Below are positions 10,821 to 22,122 of a stretch of 64,000 nucleotides of DNA, in pieces. The stretch covers positions 158,220,761 through 158,284,760 of the forward strand of contig OZ010799.1 of assembly GCA_963932465.1 (NCBI GenBank), read 5' to 3'. The number at the start of each line of letters is the position of its first letter. The first letter of the stretch is position 1. The DNA is from Maratus speciosus (Eukaryota > Arthropoda > Arachnida > Araneae > Salticidae). Made by a program: the position numbers and the translations under genes. The notes below the pieces were generated by a model. The model ran no database searches. It saw only the letters and a program-made list of their open reading frames with translations, and had not been told where the DNA came from.

Positions 10821-11051
10821 CCCTCTCGCTGGGCAGCCCAAGATATAGTCGGGCATTCATTTTTTCCGTCTGATTAATACTATTTGCTTATTCCTACCAG
10901 TTATTTTTTAGCGAAAACTTTGACTGATTTAACCAGGACATTTTCCCTGATTACAATAGTCAAAAATTTCTGCTTTAAAGAACCGGTGATAAAAGATAAA
11001 AAAATCTGTAAAAGACGTTCATCGCGTAGAATTACTTACGCAGCGAGAGGA
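10821..11051. mobile_element. TTAA-flanked miniature element (piggyBac-like)
   Basis: CCCTCTCGCTG and its inverse CAGCGAGAGGA bound 231 bp that is flanked on each side by TTAA (10817-10820 and 11052-11055). TTAA duplication and CCC-starting ends are the piggyBac pattern. The small ORF inside (10884-11090) runs past the right end and is not credible. Confidence 0.75.
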
Positions 11052-11100
11052 TTAAGAATGTTCTATCATACACGGGTACAATTGCAATAGGTTAAATAAA

Positions 11101-11268
11101 GGGCTGCCAAACGGGCGACAATTTTTATATTCTGCTTGCACCACTATTTAAAAAAAAAATACATTTTGTACTATATTTCTTTTGCAAATGTTATCATAGC
11201 CCAAGTAAAATATTTTTGTTTTGAAAAAGTGGTGCGAATAGAATTAAAAATAGTCGCCTGTGTCAGCC
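11101..11268. mobile_element. Palindromic miniature element, GGGCTG ends
   Basis: GGGCTGCCAAACGGGCGAC pairs with GTCGCCTGTGTCAGCCC, and CACCACTATTTAAAA pairs with TTTTGAAAAAGTGGTG. It shares GGCGACTATTTTTATAT-type sequence with the palindrome at 36.8 kb. It is non-coding. Confidence 0.75.
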
Positions 11269-11508
11269 CTGATAGTTTCGTTATTGGTTTGAAATGTGAA
11301 TACAAAATCTAAAATAACACTGATGAATAAAACTCGAATTATGTAGGATTTAGAAAGTTAGTTAATTAAAATAATACGACATTAACTTGTAAAATACATA
11401 AGATTTTACACAAATATGCAGGGATATCAATAAATTTTAAGTTATACAGATTTTTATACAGACAGTTATATGATAAAAAACTAGCATTATTTATCAAATT
11501 TTAAATTA

Positions 11509-11896
11509 CAGTCTGTCCGTAAAATCGTGGTACACATTTGACCGGTCACAGGAAATCAACAAATAGGATGGAGATGTGAAATCTTCACCAAATAATAGAA
11601 AAGCACTCCATGTTTCATATCTGTTCAGTGCAGTTCGATGTAGCGTCCATTTGAAATAGAGAATTGCAGTCGTTATTCACTCTGCTAAACCAGACATCCT
11701 TAACTGTGTGTGGGAAGAATTTGAATATCGTTTAGATGTGCGTAGAGCAACAAATGGAGATCATATCGAACTGCACTGAACAGGTATGAAACTTGGAGTT
11801 TTTTTCTTTTATTTGATGAAGATTTCACATTTCCATCTTGTTTCGTTAGTTTCCTGTGACCGGTCAAAAGTGCACCGTGACTTTTCGGAAATACCG
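11509..11896. mobile_element. Tc1/mariner derivative with two transposase 3' ends
   Basis: The ends CAGTCTGTCCG and CGGAAATACCG are flanked by TA (11507-11508 and 11897-11898). Arms of about 150 bp pair through ACCGGTCACAGGAAA, GTGAAATCTTCA and CTGTTCAGTGCAGTTCGAT. The unpaired centre plus right arm encode, on the plus strand, a transposase C-terminus; the left arm encodes the same terminal residues on the minus strand. It is therefore a second 3'-end/3'-end palindrome. Confidence 0.8.
11692..11781 (+). pseudogene. Transposase C-terminal fragment (Tc1/mariner)
   Basis: The frame reads LNCVWEEFEYRLDVRRATNG, then DHIELH and a stop. This W/RLDV/THG-IEH pattern is how many Tc1/mariner DDE transposases end. 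No catalytic motif is present; about 90% of the gene is absent. The left arm carries NGRYIELH and a stop in the opposite direction at about 11635-11670. Confidence 0.7.
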
Positions 11897-11904
11897 TATT
11901 TAAA

Positions 11905-12115
11905 TTCAGTGTTGCCAGTGTACTACTTTCTTTTTATTTAAATTTCTTGATTTGCACCACTTTTTAGAAATGGTAAATTCTTCTTGTTAATATGTCTTAA
12001 TTAATATGTTATTAAATAATACGAATTTTACCATTTCAAAAAATCTCAATCAAGAAATCTAAATTTAAAAATAGTAGCTCACAGGCCCACTGTGACCAAC
12101 TGTAGCCCACTGTGT
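11905..12115. mobile_element. Palindromic miniature element, CAGTG ends
   Basis: CAGTGTACTACTTTC pairs with the region of AAATAGTAGCTC and CCCACTG, and the core pair ATTTCTTGATT/AATCAAGAAAT and AAATGGTAAATTC/GAATTTTACCATTT is clear. The core is shared with 10187-10426 and 48290-48471. Confidence 0.7.
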
Positions 12116-13841
12116 TAATTATATCAATTTGATTTTTTTTTTTTTGCTATGGAGTGCTCATAACATCCGATTTTTCTTTTCTTTTCTTTTCTTTCTTTCT
12201 TTTTTTTTTTTTTTTTTTTTGCATTTTGAAACACATTTTAACGAATAAAAAAGTGTGATATTGCTATGAAAATAATACTACCAAATGTAAATATTACTAT
12301 CAAATAATTAAATGATCTTATCAAAAGTAAATCAAATTGATGTTGATGTTGAACAATTGATTGATCAAAACACATTAACTTCCTCTTCAACACCAAGATT
12401 TTTATACTATGTAATACATTTAATGTTCTTAAATTTTATTGTTCCTACCAGAACCCATAATCAGTAATCTTTATGATCATTTTATTTAAAATATTCTATA
12501 TGAATATGATAAAGATGCAGTATGATGAAAATATTATTTTCAAAATAGTGGTACGAGCAATAACATTTTCCCTACAGAATGCGACCCCTGGAAACATGAA
12601 GTACACATCCTAAATTATATTGAAACAGTCACAAAATGTTGTAGAAAATGTAAAATGTTTTTGATCCTGCCGGTAATTTAAGAATGAGCCAAATCTTTCC
12701 CTCTTTTTTTCTAGCTATATGTTTCGACGGAAAAAAATGATGCGTCGATTATTAGATTATGAAACAGGGTTCGTACGGGTACCCTTATTTTCAAGGCCAA
12801 ACATCAGAATTTTTTTTTATAAAGAAATCATAGAAACTAGACAGAGTTTCTCGCCAAGCAAAAGAAACAATAGTGCAATGAATTGTAAACGAAAGGAATT
12901 TCCGCCAATTGATGCCAAACGATTTTGCAAATTTATTTTAGTACTCTGTCTAGTTTATATTTTCAGGACTGACCAAAACGGATTTTGACACCTCTATAGC
13001 TCGAGTTCTCTTTCTCATAAAAACCAAATTCTTATTTCGATGGAATTGGGCTGCCACATGACTCAGAAAACCAAAGTAAAATGGATTCCGACGAATAGGT
13101 TTTTAGTAAATGCGATTTTAAAAGTGCTGTTTTTTGCACTTTTAAAATTGTTGTTCAGGCCAAAATGTGTTGACAAGGCTACAGCAATGTGTAATTATCG
13201 GATTTTTACGCGGTTTACGGCATTTTAATTAATTTTATGAGTAGTTCAAACCTTTGAAAGTTTTATGTAAAAATATTAATTAGTGTTTTAGTTATAGCAG
13301 TTTAAAGTAATTGATTCCTATATTGCAGCATGGCGTACGTAATATGTACATCTTTGTATGTGAGCTAAAAGAATTATCGTGATGCCCGCTGTAGTTTCTT
13401 AGTATTGCGGCGTGGCGTACGTAATATGTATATCTCACATTGCAGTAAACATTTAGAACTGGTTAGAACTCGCGCGATTACGGGTTGAACGTAAAAAAGG
13501 CAAAAATTTGTCAAAAACATATAATTAAAAAAATCTAATTAAAATTTTCGAATTTTTGGCCCCAATTGTTCATGAGACCCCTACAAGCAACCCGTGTGCT
13601 AAATTTCGTAGCCCTGCGCCCTCAGGTTTCCGAGTTTTTGAAGTTACATAGATAGATACGGTCACGGATTTTAAAAGGGTAGATGTTATTGCATTCGACC
13701 CAGTTAACCCCTTGAGGGGCGGTGGGATAAAATATATCCCACCTAATTTAAACGAGATTCTTACCAGAAAATTTTAACTAAATTTTATATTTTTAACTTT
13801 GGAGGAAAATCGTTGAAAAATTGCTTTTCCTTATTAAAAAA
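12116..13841. other. AT-rich sequence, no recognised gene
   Basis: Positions 12170-12222 are a CTTTT/T-rich tract. GGGTTCGTACGGG near 12765 recurs inverted near 35520. A direct repeat GGCGTACGTAATATGTA lies at about 13332 and 13412. TTAACCCCTTGAGGGGC at about 13703 looks like a TTAA-element end without a visible partner. ORFs 12719-12988 and 13040-13228 have no recognisable motif. Confidence 0.55.
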
Positions 13842-15190
13842 CTAGCAGGCTTTAACCGCTACGCTGGTCTGTTTATCAAACGAACCTTGAATAAACAAAG
13901 TGTATCAATGCATTTGATATTGTTATTTAACGCAATATGGAACCTTACCTGGAATGTCTTTCGCACCTCGGGAAACGATATGAACACCATTGTACTATTA
14001 TATTTTCTAATGTGCAGATAAATTTTCAGCTATTAAGGTCTTAACTGTTTTGTTGGTCAATCACAGCAGGATTTGGTAAAGAATGATAGTACAATATGCA
14101 ATGTAATAAAATAAACCCTGAAAAATTATCTAACTATAATGCAAACAAACAAACTGACAAAATCCATCCAGTAAAATATTTTTTAAAGACTGATCTTTCA
14201 TATTGGGGTCCATCTGATTATAAAACTTTCCCCCATAATTCTATAACTAAGCAACGTAGAATGATACGCAATAAACTAAAACCTCCCGAAACATTGTCTA
14301 ATCAACAAAGCAAGTATTATCAATATCCGCCATTTAGAACTTTTTGAAAAGTCTAATCTTTCATAATCGGTTTCACATGATTATGGAACTTTCCGTCTTT
14401 ATTTTATGACTAAGCAACATAGAACAATATGCAAAATACTAAAACCATATCAGAATATGTATGTAACTAATAATGGAATTCCTATAAAAATCCGTTCTGC
14501 AGAACTTTTTATAAAGGCTAAACTTTCATAATCGGGTTCAACTGATTATAAAATTTTCCACCACACCTATATTATTAAGTAATGCAGAAGGGTATTGTAG
14601 AAGGATGCTGTGTGATGTATGTAGGATCTCACCACCACTATTCTTTTGTTAAATGAAACACTGACATTTATTTACGAATAGACATCACATGAACAATAAA
14701 ATCTTACATATACATATTTGGTACATCAACCATAACATGGAACTACAAGAGAGAGACCCTTCTCGGCTCTGGTCCTGTCCCTCTTCTCTTTTTTCTCGTG
14801 ACAGCCTCCTCCATAGCAAAAGATACTGCCGAGCACGACCTCTGTCGGCAACGCCAGCGGGAGGAGGAGTTCTGACCCTACAGGTATAGTATATACTAAA
14901 ACTCTGTCTGAAATATTATCTAACTAACAGTGCAAATTCAATGGAAATCCAATCGGCTGAATCTTTTAAAAAGGCTAATCTTTCATAATCGAGTTTGTAT
15001 GATTATATAACTTTAAAACATAATTATATGTATAAGCAACGTGCAACGATATGTTATATGCCAAGATCTTCCCTGAAAAATTATCTAACTATCATTTCGA
15101 TTCTCATCAATATCCAGTCAGGTGAGCTTAAGTTATATGTAGCCGGGATGAATTTCCCATTTGCATTTTACTCTCGTATATATAGTAGAA
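13842..15190 (-). mobile_element. Helitron-like non-autonomous element
   Basis: Read on the minus strand, the 3' end is CTAG (13842-13845) followed by T, and just upstream is a hairpin (13855-13868, ACCGC loop GCTGGT with one bulge). The 5' end is near 15189, with the AT-rich TATATA pattern common in Helitrons. Between them are diverged repeats (ACTTTCATAATCGG-like blocks at about 14355, 14525 and 14975). No Rep or helicase is encoded, so it could move only with help from another element. Confidence 0.6.
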
Positions 15191-15650
15191 GCAGAAGTAG
15201 ATAGATCTTTAAGAATATTGATTCTTAAAATTTATGAAACTGTAAGTTATTTCTCGTTGTCTCTGCTGAATAATTTTAAAGACTTTTCAATCGGCGAGTA
15301 TTGAGATTTACGATCATGTCTACGACAAATGTATTTCATTTTGTACCAAAACATTCTCGGTAAAACGAGCCAATTTGGTGTGGATTCTGGTATTATATTT
15401 TTTTTTTCAAAATCGTCATTTAAACTACGCACATGAAATTCTAAGAGTCTCTTAGCATTGCAGTAAACATCAGCGAAAAATGAAGTTATAACTTAATTTT
15501 ACTTAATAATAAAAAATACTTTCAATTAAAAAAAAATAGTAAATTAAAATTTTTTGCATGGTTACGATTAAATAATAATTAAAGCCAAAAGAAATTCGCG
15601 TTCAATAAATAGCAAGCCACATTGTTTGGCACAGTTTGCAAAAAAAAAAA
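15191..15650. other. AT-rich sequence, no gene
   Basis: I see no inverted ends, tandem array or coding similarity in this stretch. Confidence 0.5.
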
Positions 15651-16340
15651 TTGGTACTTCCCCACTATAGGCACCTTGGCGTTTTTTTAAACAGCTTGGA
15701 GCAATTTGGGCATCAGAAAATGAGATTTGTTGCCAATTTATATAAACAGTTAAGAAAACAAACTTGATGAAATTTTTTGTTTGTTCATGTATGTAAATTT
15801 ATTTATGTGTTTATATAGGTAAGATTTGTTTATATATGGAAAAGTACCAAAAAATCTTTGCACGTTTAGGATTGAAATAAATGGCGCAATAGCATACATT
15901 TTGGTATGGTCTTGGTATAACGTAAAGTAGCGTCCAAGTAGCAAAAGGTCTCCAAAAAACTTTCTTCCAAATTTCGCCAATTCTCTATAAATTCGGTTAT
16001 CAAATAGGTCCTATTTAAAAACACATAATCAATTTAAACCTTAACCTAAGTTAATTGTACGCCAAACCACACCCGGTAACATACGCCAATTGTCTGTAGA
16101 CTCAATTATGTAACTTATCGGTACTAAATATGCCAATTGTCTGTGGACTCAATTACGTAATTTATCTCCTTAATTAAGGCATACTTTACAAACTACATAT
16201 ATACTTTCCAATTTTTCTGATTTTAAGATCAATGGGTACTGTTAGATGTTAATAAGCTTGGCGCAATTTGGGCTTTAGAAAGTGAGATTTGTGACCAAAT
16301 GATACGAACAGCTGTGAAAACAAATAAAATTATCTTTTAT
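15651..16340. repeat. GGTACTT-ended repeat and related fragments
   Basis: TTGGTACTTCCCCACTATAG with GGCATCAGAAAATGAG matches the left part of the element at 28574. A second GCTTTAGAAAGTGAGATTTG block lies at about 16272. Direct repeats ACGCCAATTGTCTGTAG/TGCCAATTGTCTGTGG at 16082 and 16128 indicate local duplication. It is non-coding. Confidence 0.6.
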
Positions 16341-16836
16341 GCTTTTTAAAATATGTATTCCTATATATAAATTTTTTATTTATGAATATTAATATTTTTG
16401 TTATTTATATAAAATTTACTTTTGTTTTTATATAAAAAGAGATAAATGTCTTCTTTATAGTAAATGAATTCTATAATTATTCATTTATAGAATTATTAAA
16501 TTCAATCGCTCAACATTTTGAGTATGACATCCAGTATTAGGGTCGACAAAATTGCATTTGCGATTTACTGTGAAATGATCATAACCAGCACTTCGCACTA
16601 ACAGTGTAAGTTCAGCAGAATCCAAGTTCTAAGCAGCCGAAATGAAATTTTCATTTGAATTATATATACATATATATATATGTAGAATTAAATTTTTCAA
16701 AAAATGCAGTCGTCTACTTGAAAAATAACCAATATTGTGAACGTCGCTCAAACCGATGCCACGCTTATGCATTTTTGGCTTAAAATTAAATTGTTTGGCG
16801 ATAAAATGAAATCTTAAGTAAACATACAATATGTAA
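16341..16836. other. AT-rich sequence, no gene
   Basis: It contains only a TATATACATATATATATATG tract (about 16662-16681). The stretch 16745-16800 is repeated in part near 20200 (TTACGCTTATGCATTTTTGG-type), so it is repeat-derived. Confidence 0.5.
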
Positions 16837-16844
16837 CTCACAAG

Positions 16845-16991
16845 CAGGGATGAGATTTCCGCGTTTTCTCACACCGGTATTTTGTTAGAGAAAACGATAT
16901 TTCATTTAATCGGAACATTTTTGTGATTTAAAGGAACAACATTTTCTCTAAGAATATATTGGTGTGCAAAAACGCGGAAATCTCATCCCTA
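16845..16991. mobile_element. hAT-like miniature element with 8-bp target duplication
   Basis: The 147-bp palindrome has ends CAGGGATGAGATTTCCGCG and its inverse. Identical 8-bp sequences CTCACAAG flank it (16837-16844 and 16992-16999). CAGGG-type ends plus an 8-bp duplication are the hAT superfamily pattern. It has no coding capacity. Confidence 0.85.
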
Positions 16992-16999
16992 CTCACAAG

Positions 17000-17400
17000 T
17001 ACCGTCATTTTTATAATTACATCTCCTATTTTCTTCTGCAAATTGCATTATGAATGAGTTAAATAAAAATAAAAAGCAAATTAAAAAAAAATAATCAAAA
17101 GCAAAATTGTCACTCAGATATTATCATATCAAATTTTTCTATGCATTTTTCTTAACCTGAGGCAAGAGATAAATTGCCAAATATAGTTTAAAATTGCAAT
17201 CTTTCATATTGAATAAATTTTTAAGCATTTAGAACATTACCTTTCATGTTTAAATTCGATATTGTTGTTTTATAATATTACCATTCGTCAAATCGGTTTT
17301 TTCTCTCTCTTTTTTTTTAAAAAATAAAATTAGTAAAACTTTTTTTCCGAGATGTACAGCCGTTTCAATTCATTTATCAACAAAATTTCTCGCCAATAAA
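17000..17400. other. AT-rich sequence, no gene
   Basis: It resembles 20390-20690 (CCAAATATAG, TTAAGCATT, TTTCTCTC), so it is a diverged repeat. Nothing coding is visible. Confidence 0.5.
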
Positions 17401-17600
17401 ATAATAGTAACCCTTTCGCCCAAAATTACAGAACTTCCGTCATAATTTTATAATTAATCTACGTAGAGTTAAGTGTTATAGCTTAAAACCTTCCCTGAAA
17501 TGATACCTATCCAGTAGTGTAAGGTCCGTGAAAATCCATGCAGTAGAACTTGAAATATAGATGTTCAGAACGAAGATCCTTTTGGATTTTATATCTATAA
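17401..17600 (-). repeat. Helitron 5'-end module
   Basis: The block from CTTAAAACCTTCCCTG to GGATTTTATATCTATAA is shared with modules at about 15050-15190, 18050-18168, 20700-20905 and 21375-21543. On the minus strand it would be an AT-rich Helitron 5' end. It abuts the CTAG 3' end of the next Helitron directly at 17600/17601. Confidence 0.65.
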
Positions 17601-18168
17601 CTAGCAGGCTATGCCCGCTGCGCTGGTCAATATTTCCAAATGAACCTTGGATTAAACTAAATGGTGAATTTGAACTTGTATTTTAAACAATATGGATCTT
17701 CAGCTTGACCTTGCACATTACTGAAAACGATGCGAACGCCATTGCGATATAATGTTATCTTAAGCGTTGGACAAAATTTAGCAATTAAGAAGTAATTGTT
17801 TTAGTTGATTATAAACAGCGCACTTATGGTCGGGTAATGAGACCGTTATGACAACAGGAATTAATACCTCTGTAACTAATCAACATATAATGAAATCGTA
17901 GATACTAACACCATTCCTAAAAGTCATGCAACAGGGCCACTTGTAACAAAATATGTTCTGTAGATTTTTTTAAAAAGGCTAAACTTTCGTAATCAGGTTC
18001 ACTTAATTTTTGAACTTTTACTGTTGCTCTATAACTAAGTACCCTTGAACAATATGTATACACTAAAACCTTTCCAAAAATATTACCTAACTAAATGTGG
18101 TATATCCTACGAAAGTATTATAAACAATCGGAATGAAATACAAATTTCCGTTGTAAATATATAGTAGA
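17601..18168 (-). mobile_element. Helitron-like element, CTAG 3' end
   Basis: CTAG at 17601-17604 (followed by T on the minus strand) and a GC-rich stem at 17614-17626 match the 3' end seen at 13842. Its right end at about 18160-18168 is the AT-rich 5' module. It is non-coding and about 570 bp. Confidence 0.6.
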
Positions 18169-18851
18169 TGATGATGATGCGATTTTGTGTAATGGAATTC
18201 ATAGTAAAGTTTTCGCTTCAAACAAAAACGATTCTTTCAACATTAAAGCTAATACACCAATATGTGAAGTATCCGATTATGGAAGGTTAACTTGAATTCT
18301 CATGAGCAACTACTCAAAGAAAAGTGAATATGTGGCTTTTGTGATACTATTATGTCAGCCGGGTGCAGGTAACAAATCAATAAAGATTGTTTTCATAGCA
18401 TATTCTTATTTTATTATTTTCATTTAAAACACAAACCTTTCACTCATTTAATTTAAAATGCATGCCTTATACTAATTTCATTTAAAAAAACTGAAAAGAT
18501 AAACAATAACAGGAAATAATGCCGTAATTAAAAGCATAAAATATTTTTAACTTACATACGCAAAATGTAACTACTGCTACTGGGAATTTTAAAAATGCTA
18601 TCAGCGAGATGTGCGCACGGTTGTTATAAATGTACCCATTTTTTCTTCTTATCGAGGAGCAATTTATAAATCGCACAATATTATTCCAATTCCAATTTCT
18701 TTCATTGAGAAACCTATGACCGGAAAAAATTGAAAAAGACTCTTGTAGATTCTTCGGATGACGTCATCTGACGCCATAAACCGAGTTTATATATATGAAA
18801 ATAATTTTTAAGTCGTTACAAAAATTGCTTTCGTACTTAAATATTTTCATT
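18169..18851. other. AT-rich sequence with one TGACGTCA, no gene
   Basis: The CRE-like palindrome TGACGTCA lies at 18759-18766. Otherwise no motif, repeat array or coding similarity is visible. Confidence 0.5.
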
Positions 18852-19145
18852 GGTACTACTTGTTATCTCGTCGACCAATTTCGCCAAATTATATAAATCG
18901 CCAAACCATTCGCCAAATTATATAAATTGACATAATCTTTATTTTAAATAACGAAATAACAAATAAATTAGTATAACATTAATAAAAATACAAATAAAAC
19001 GTCGAAATTAAAATCACTTGATGACGTAAACACGTGTAGTTTGTTTAAATTCAAGTGAATTTGATATTTACGATCAACCATTATTGGCATTTAATCTTAT
19101 AGTTTGACGATAGATTTTTAGTCGACGGAATATCTAAGTAGTACC
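18852..19145. mobile_element. GGTACTACTT miniature element, copy 1
   Basis: The ends GGTACTACTTG and AAGTAGTACC, with CGTCGACCAA/TAGTCGACG just inside, bound 294 bp. The flanks TTTTCATT and TTTTCCAT look like an 8-bp duplication altered by one indel. Inside are three TTCGCCAAATTAT-type motifs. Further copies lie at 22828, 27916 and 40167. Confidence 0.8.
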
Positions 19146-20690
19146 TTTTCCATTTTTGTTTTATAACGCTAAATTCTCAGTAATTTTTTCCCTTTTATTT
19201 TACATAAAATCACTATTTTAAAAAAAAATTAAGATGCTTGCATTTTTATTTCAAACTCATAGAGCCGTTTTTATTTTTTAGCCAAAAGGGTTGATTTGAA
19301 TTTTTTTCGTTGCTAGAGTAACGGATGTAATGATAGATATTACAAATTAGAAAAATATGAAATGTGTCATGAACTGTTGGACTTATAAAAATTTATTTGG
19401 TAGCATTCGATTCAGCATACAAAACTACATTAAAATATGCTATCATTTGACGCATAATTTTGATATTCGATTTTTTTCCCCTCCCCGTGCAAAAACCATT
19501 AGGGGTGACACTTTAGAAAATCCTTTCTTAGCAGAAGTTTATGTCATAAGAAGTATTTTTACCACGATTTTCAAGATTTTAGGTTCAGTAGTTTGCGCTG
19601 TGCGTTAATTAGTCCCCTAATCCAGGCTTTATTTTATATACTATATTAGATATGCGATTTTGCGGTGAATCGATGATCGAAAATTTGTCCAATATCATTT
19701 GGAATATTACATAACAGATGAGAAAGTACGAAGAAAGACGAAGAAGAAATGACGAATTACAAAAGACTTGTATTTTTTTTTTTCAAAATGTTGAATTTTT
19801 CCATAGTAATAACGTATTAAAACATAAATTTCCTTAAAAATTATCTTTATTTCCTAGATTTCGAATCTGTGAATTTTCCTATAAATGAAATCGGCGATAT
19901 GACTTGAGAAAATAGATAATATTTGCTTAAATAAAATGGGTAATATTCGTTGATCTGAGTTCGAGTTTATAAATATCACATGCTTTCGGAATTACGGCGA
20001 AAAACATTTTAAAACGTATGAAATTAATTTACAATATGTATGTGTGGCAGAAATTCACACTGAAATTTAAGTATTCGATTCCATTTTTAAAATATTAACT
20101 GATATCTATATAACTTATAATTGAATATGAAAATGTACTCAAAAAATGATCTCTTTCACCTAAAAAAACACCATTTGTGAGAACATCCTCAAGCTAATGT
20201 TACGCTTATGCATTTTTGGCTTAAAATCACATTGTTTGGCGACAAAAGAAAAATAAAAAATTGTAAAGAAACAAATAGTAATTACACATGTGACTCACAA
20301 TTACATCTGCTTGTTTTTTATATAAGTCACGTGATGGGGCAATTAGATATAAAAAAAAAAGAAAAGAACAGAACAGAAAGAAAATGTCGTTAAAATTTCA
20401 TCTAATCAAATTTTCAGATTCGTTTCCATATCTAACGCAAGCGATAAAGAGCCAAATATTGCGTATCAAGTGTAATATTTCTTATTAAATTAATTTTTAA
20501 GCATTACAAATATTTCTTTCAGGTTTTGGTTACATGTTTCCGTTTTTTAATATTATCACTCATTAAAACGGATTTTCTTCTTCTTTTTTTCTTTTTTTTT
20601 TTCATTTAAATAAAATTAGTAACAGTTTTTCTTTTATTTTTCGAGGTTTAATAGCCGTTTCAATTTTTTTTTATCAACGATGAATTTCGC
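19146..20690. other. AT-rich sequence, no gene recognised
   Basis: ORF 19357-19608 has no recognisable motif. Positions 20200-20690 are diverged repeat matching 16745-17400. No inverted ends were found. Confidence 0.5.
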
Positions 20691-20960
20691 CAAAAAATAT
20701 AATGGTAACCTTATCGCCCAAAATAACAGAATTTTTCGTCGTAATTCTAAAACTAATATAGGTAGAATAATGTGTTATAGCTTAAAACCTTCCCTGAAAC
20801 AATACCTATCTAACGGTATAGGTTTCGTAAGAATCCATGCAGTAGAACTCGAAATCTCGGCGTTCGGAACGAAATTTCCGTTTGGATTTTATATATATAA
20901 TAGATAATAGAATAGAAAATAGATTTTATATATATATAATAGAATAGATAATAGATTATG
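20691..20960 (-). repeat. Helitron 5'-end module with TATAATAGATAATAG tail
   Basis: It shares CTTAAAACCTTCCCTGAAAC, ATCCATGCAGTAGAACTCG and CGGAACGAAATTTCCG with the modules at 17401 and 21375. The AT tail is partly duplicated (two TTTTATATATATA blocks). Confidence 0.65.
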
Positions 20961-21374
20961 TGTTATGAACTATCTCAAAGTTTAAAACAGATCGCATTGT
21001 TAGATTTCCTAATTTTAACAATATCGCGTTATGTTAGTTCCACATTCCACCACCAGGGAGCGCACTCTATTCTTAATGAAAGCGTATCTGAACGAAACTT
21101 CTTCATGCAACCTTTCCGTAGATACATGAATCGGGAGGGTGGCGGTCTTAACCAATAATTTAAGATAATTTCTGAAATTACTACGAGAAATATTTTAAAG
21201 GGGCCCTACGCGGGCCCCTAATAGAGTTAGAGGAAATCGGAAGACGGCAAAATAATCGCGGGGGAAAGTTTGCTTGGGTGCTTTGGAGCTACTTTTGGCG
21301 GTAGATCTAAGCTCTACGACCAATAGGAGCCCAGATATTTAAGGAAATATGAAGTAACAAAGTCCAAAATAATA
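20961..21374. other. Moderately GC-rich unique stretch, no gene
   Basis: Positions 21150-21340 contain GGGGCCCTACGCGGGCCCCT, a perfect short palindromic segment at about 21200-21219. No coding frame is supported. Confidence 0.5.
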
Positions 21375-21543
21375 GGATTTTTCGTAATAATTCTATAACT
21401 AATCTAGGTAGAATGATGTGTTATAGCTTAAAACCTTCCCTGGAACGATACCTATCTAACGGTATAAGTTCCGTAAAAATCCATGCGGTAGAACTCGAAA
21501 TCTCGGCGTTCGGAACGAAATTTCCGTTTGGATTTTATATATA
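21375..21543 (-). repeat. Helitron 5'-end module abutting another 3' end
   Basis: This is the cleanest copy of the 5' module; it ends in GGATTTTATATATA and is followed at once by CTAG at 21544. Confidence 0.65.
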
Positions 21544-22122
21544 CTAGGGGAACGTACCCGGGATTCCCGGGTTAAAGAATATAGGTGAAATCATTTTTTA
21601 AAATTGAAAACTAATAATTTTTTTATATTCCATAATATTTTTAGATTGACAACTTACATTAAAAAAGTATTTTTCATATGGAAAATACGAATTATACAAT
21701 CAAATAAATTTTTGAAATTTGTCAAAAGCGATATTTTCTTATTAGCCGCATGCTAAGAGTTATTTGCCAAGATTTTGCTACTTATGCCATCCTTTTATAT
21801 TCTGATAATTTCAGAGCTTATACATGTCTGGTAAATTTGTGTTTTATTTATATTATTTTATTTATTTATTCATAGGGAATTTGTTTAATGGATATTAGCC
21901 GTAAGAAAAGGATGAAGTCTGTATTTTGTTTTAAGGGCAAACGGATTAATCTTTCGTAATCGAGCTCCGCGCGATATAGATAAATTAAAAAATATTTCAT
22001 GCTTAAAAATTGTTTTTAAAACTATAGACAATCAGTAAACTGAGATGGACTTTGCAAAGTTATTCCATTAAAAAAAAATCCTATTTGGTGATCTAAAAAT
22101 TTAAATTGTACGATTATAAATA
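21544..22122 (-). mobile_element. Helitron 3' terminus (hairpin plus CTAG) and body
   Basis: On the minus strand the end reads a perfect hairpin ACCCGGGAATCCCGGGT (21556-21572), an eight-base spacer, then CTAG and T. This is the Helitron 3' architecture. The 5' limit is not resolved. Confidence 0.6.
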
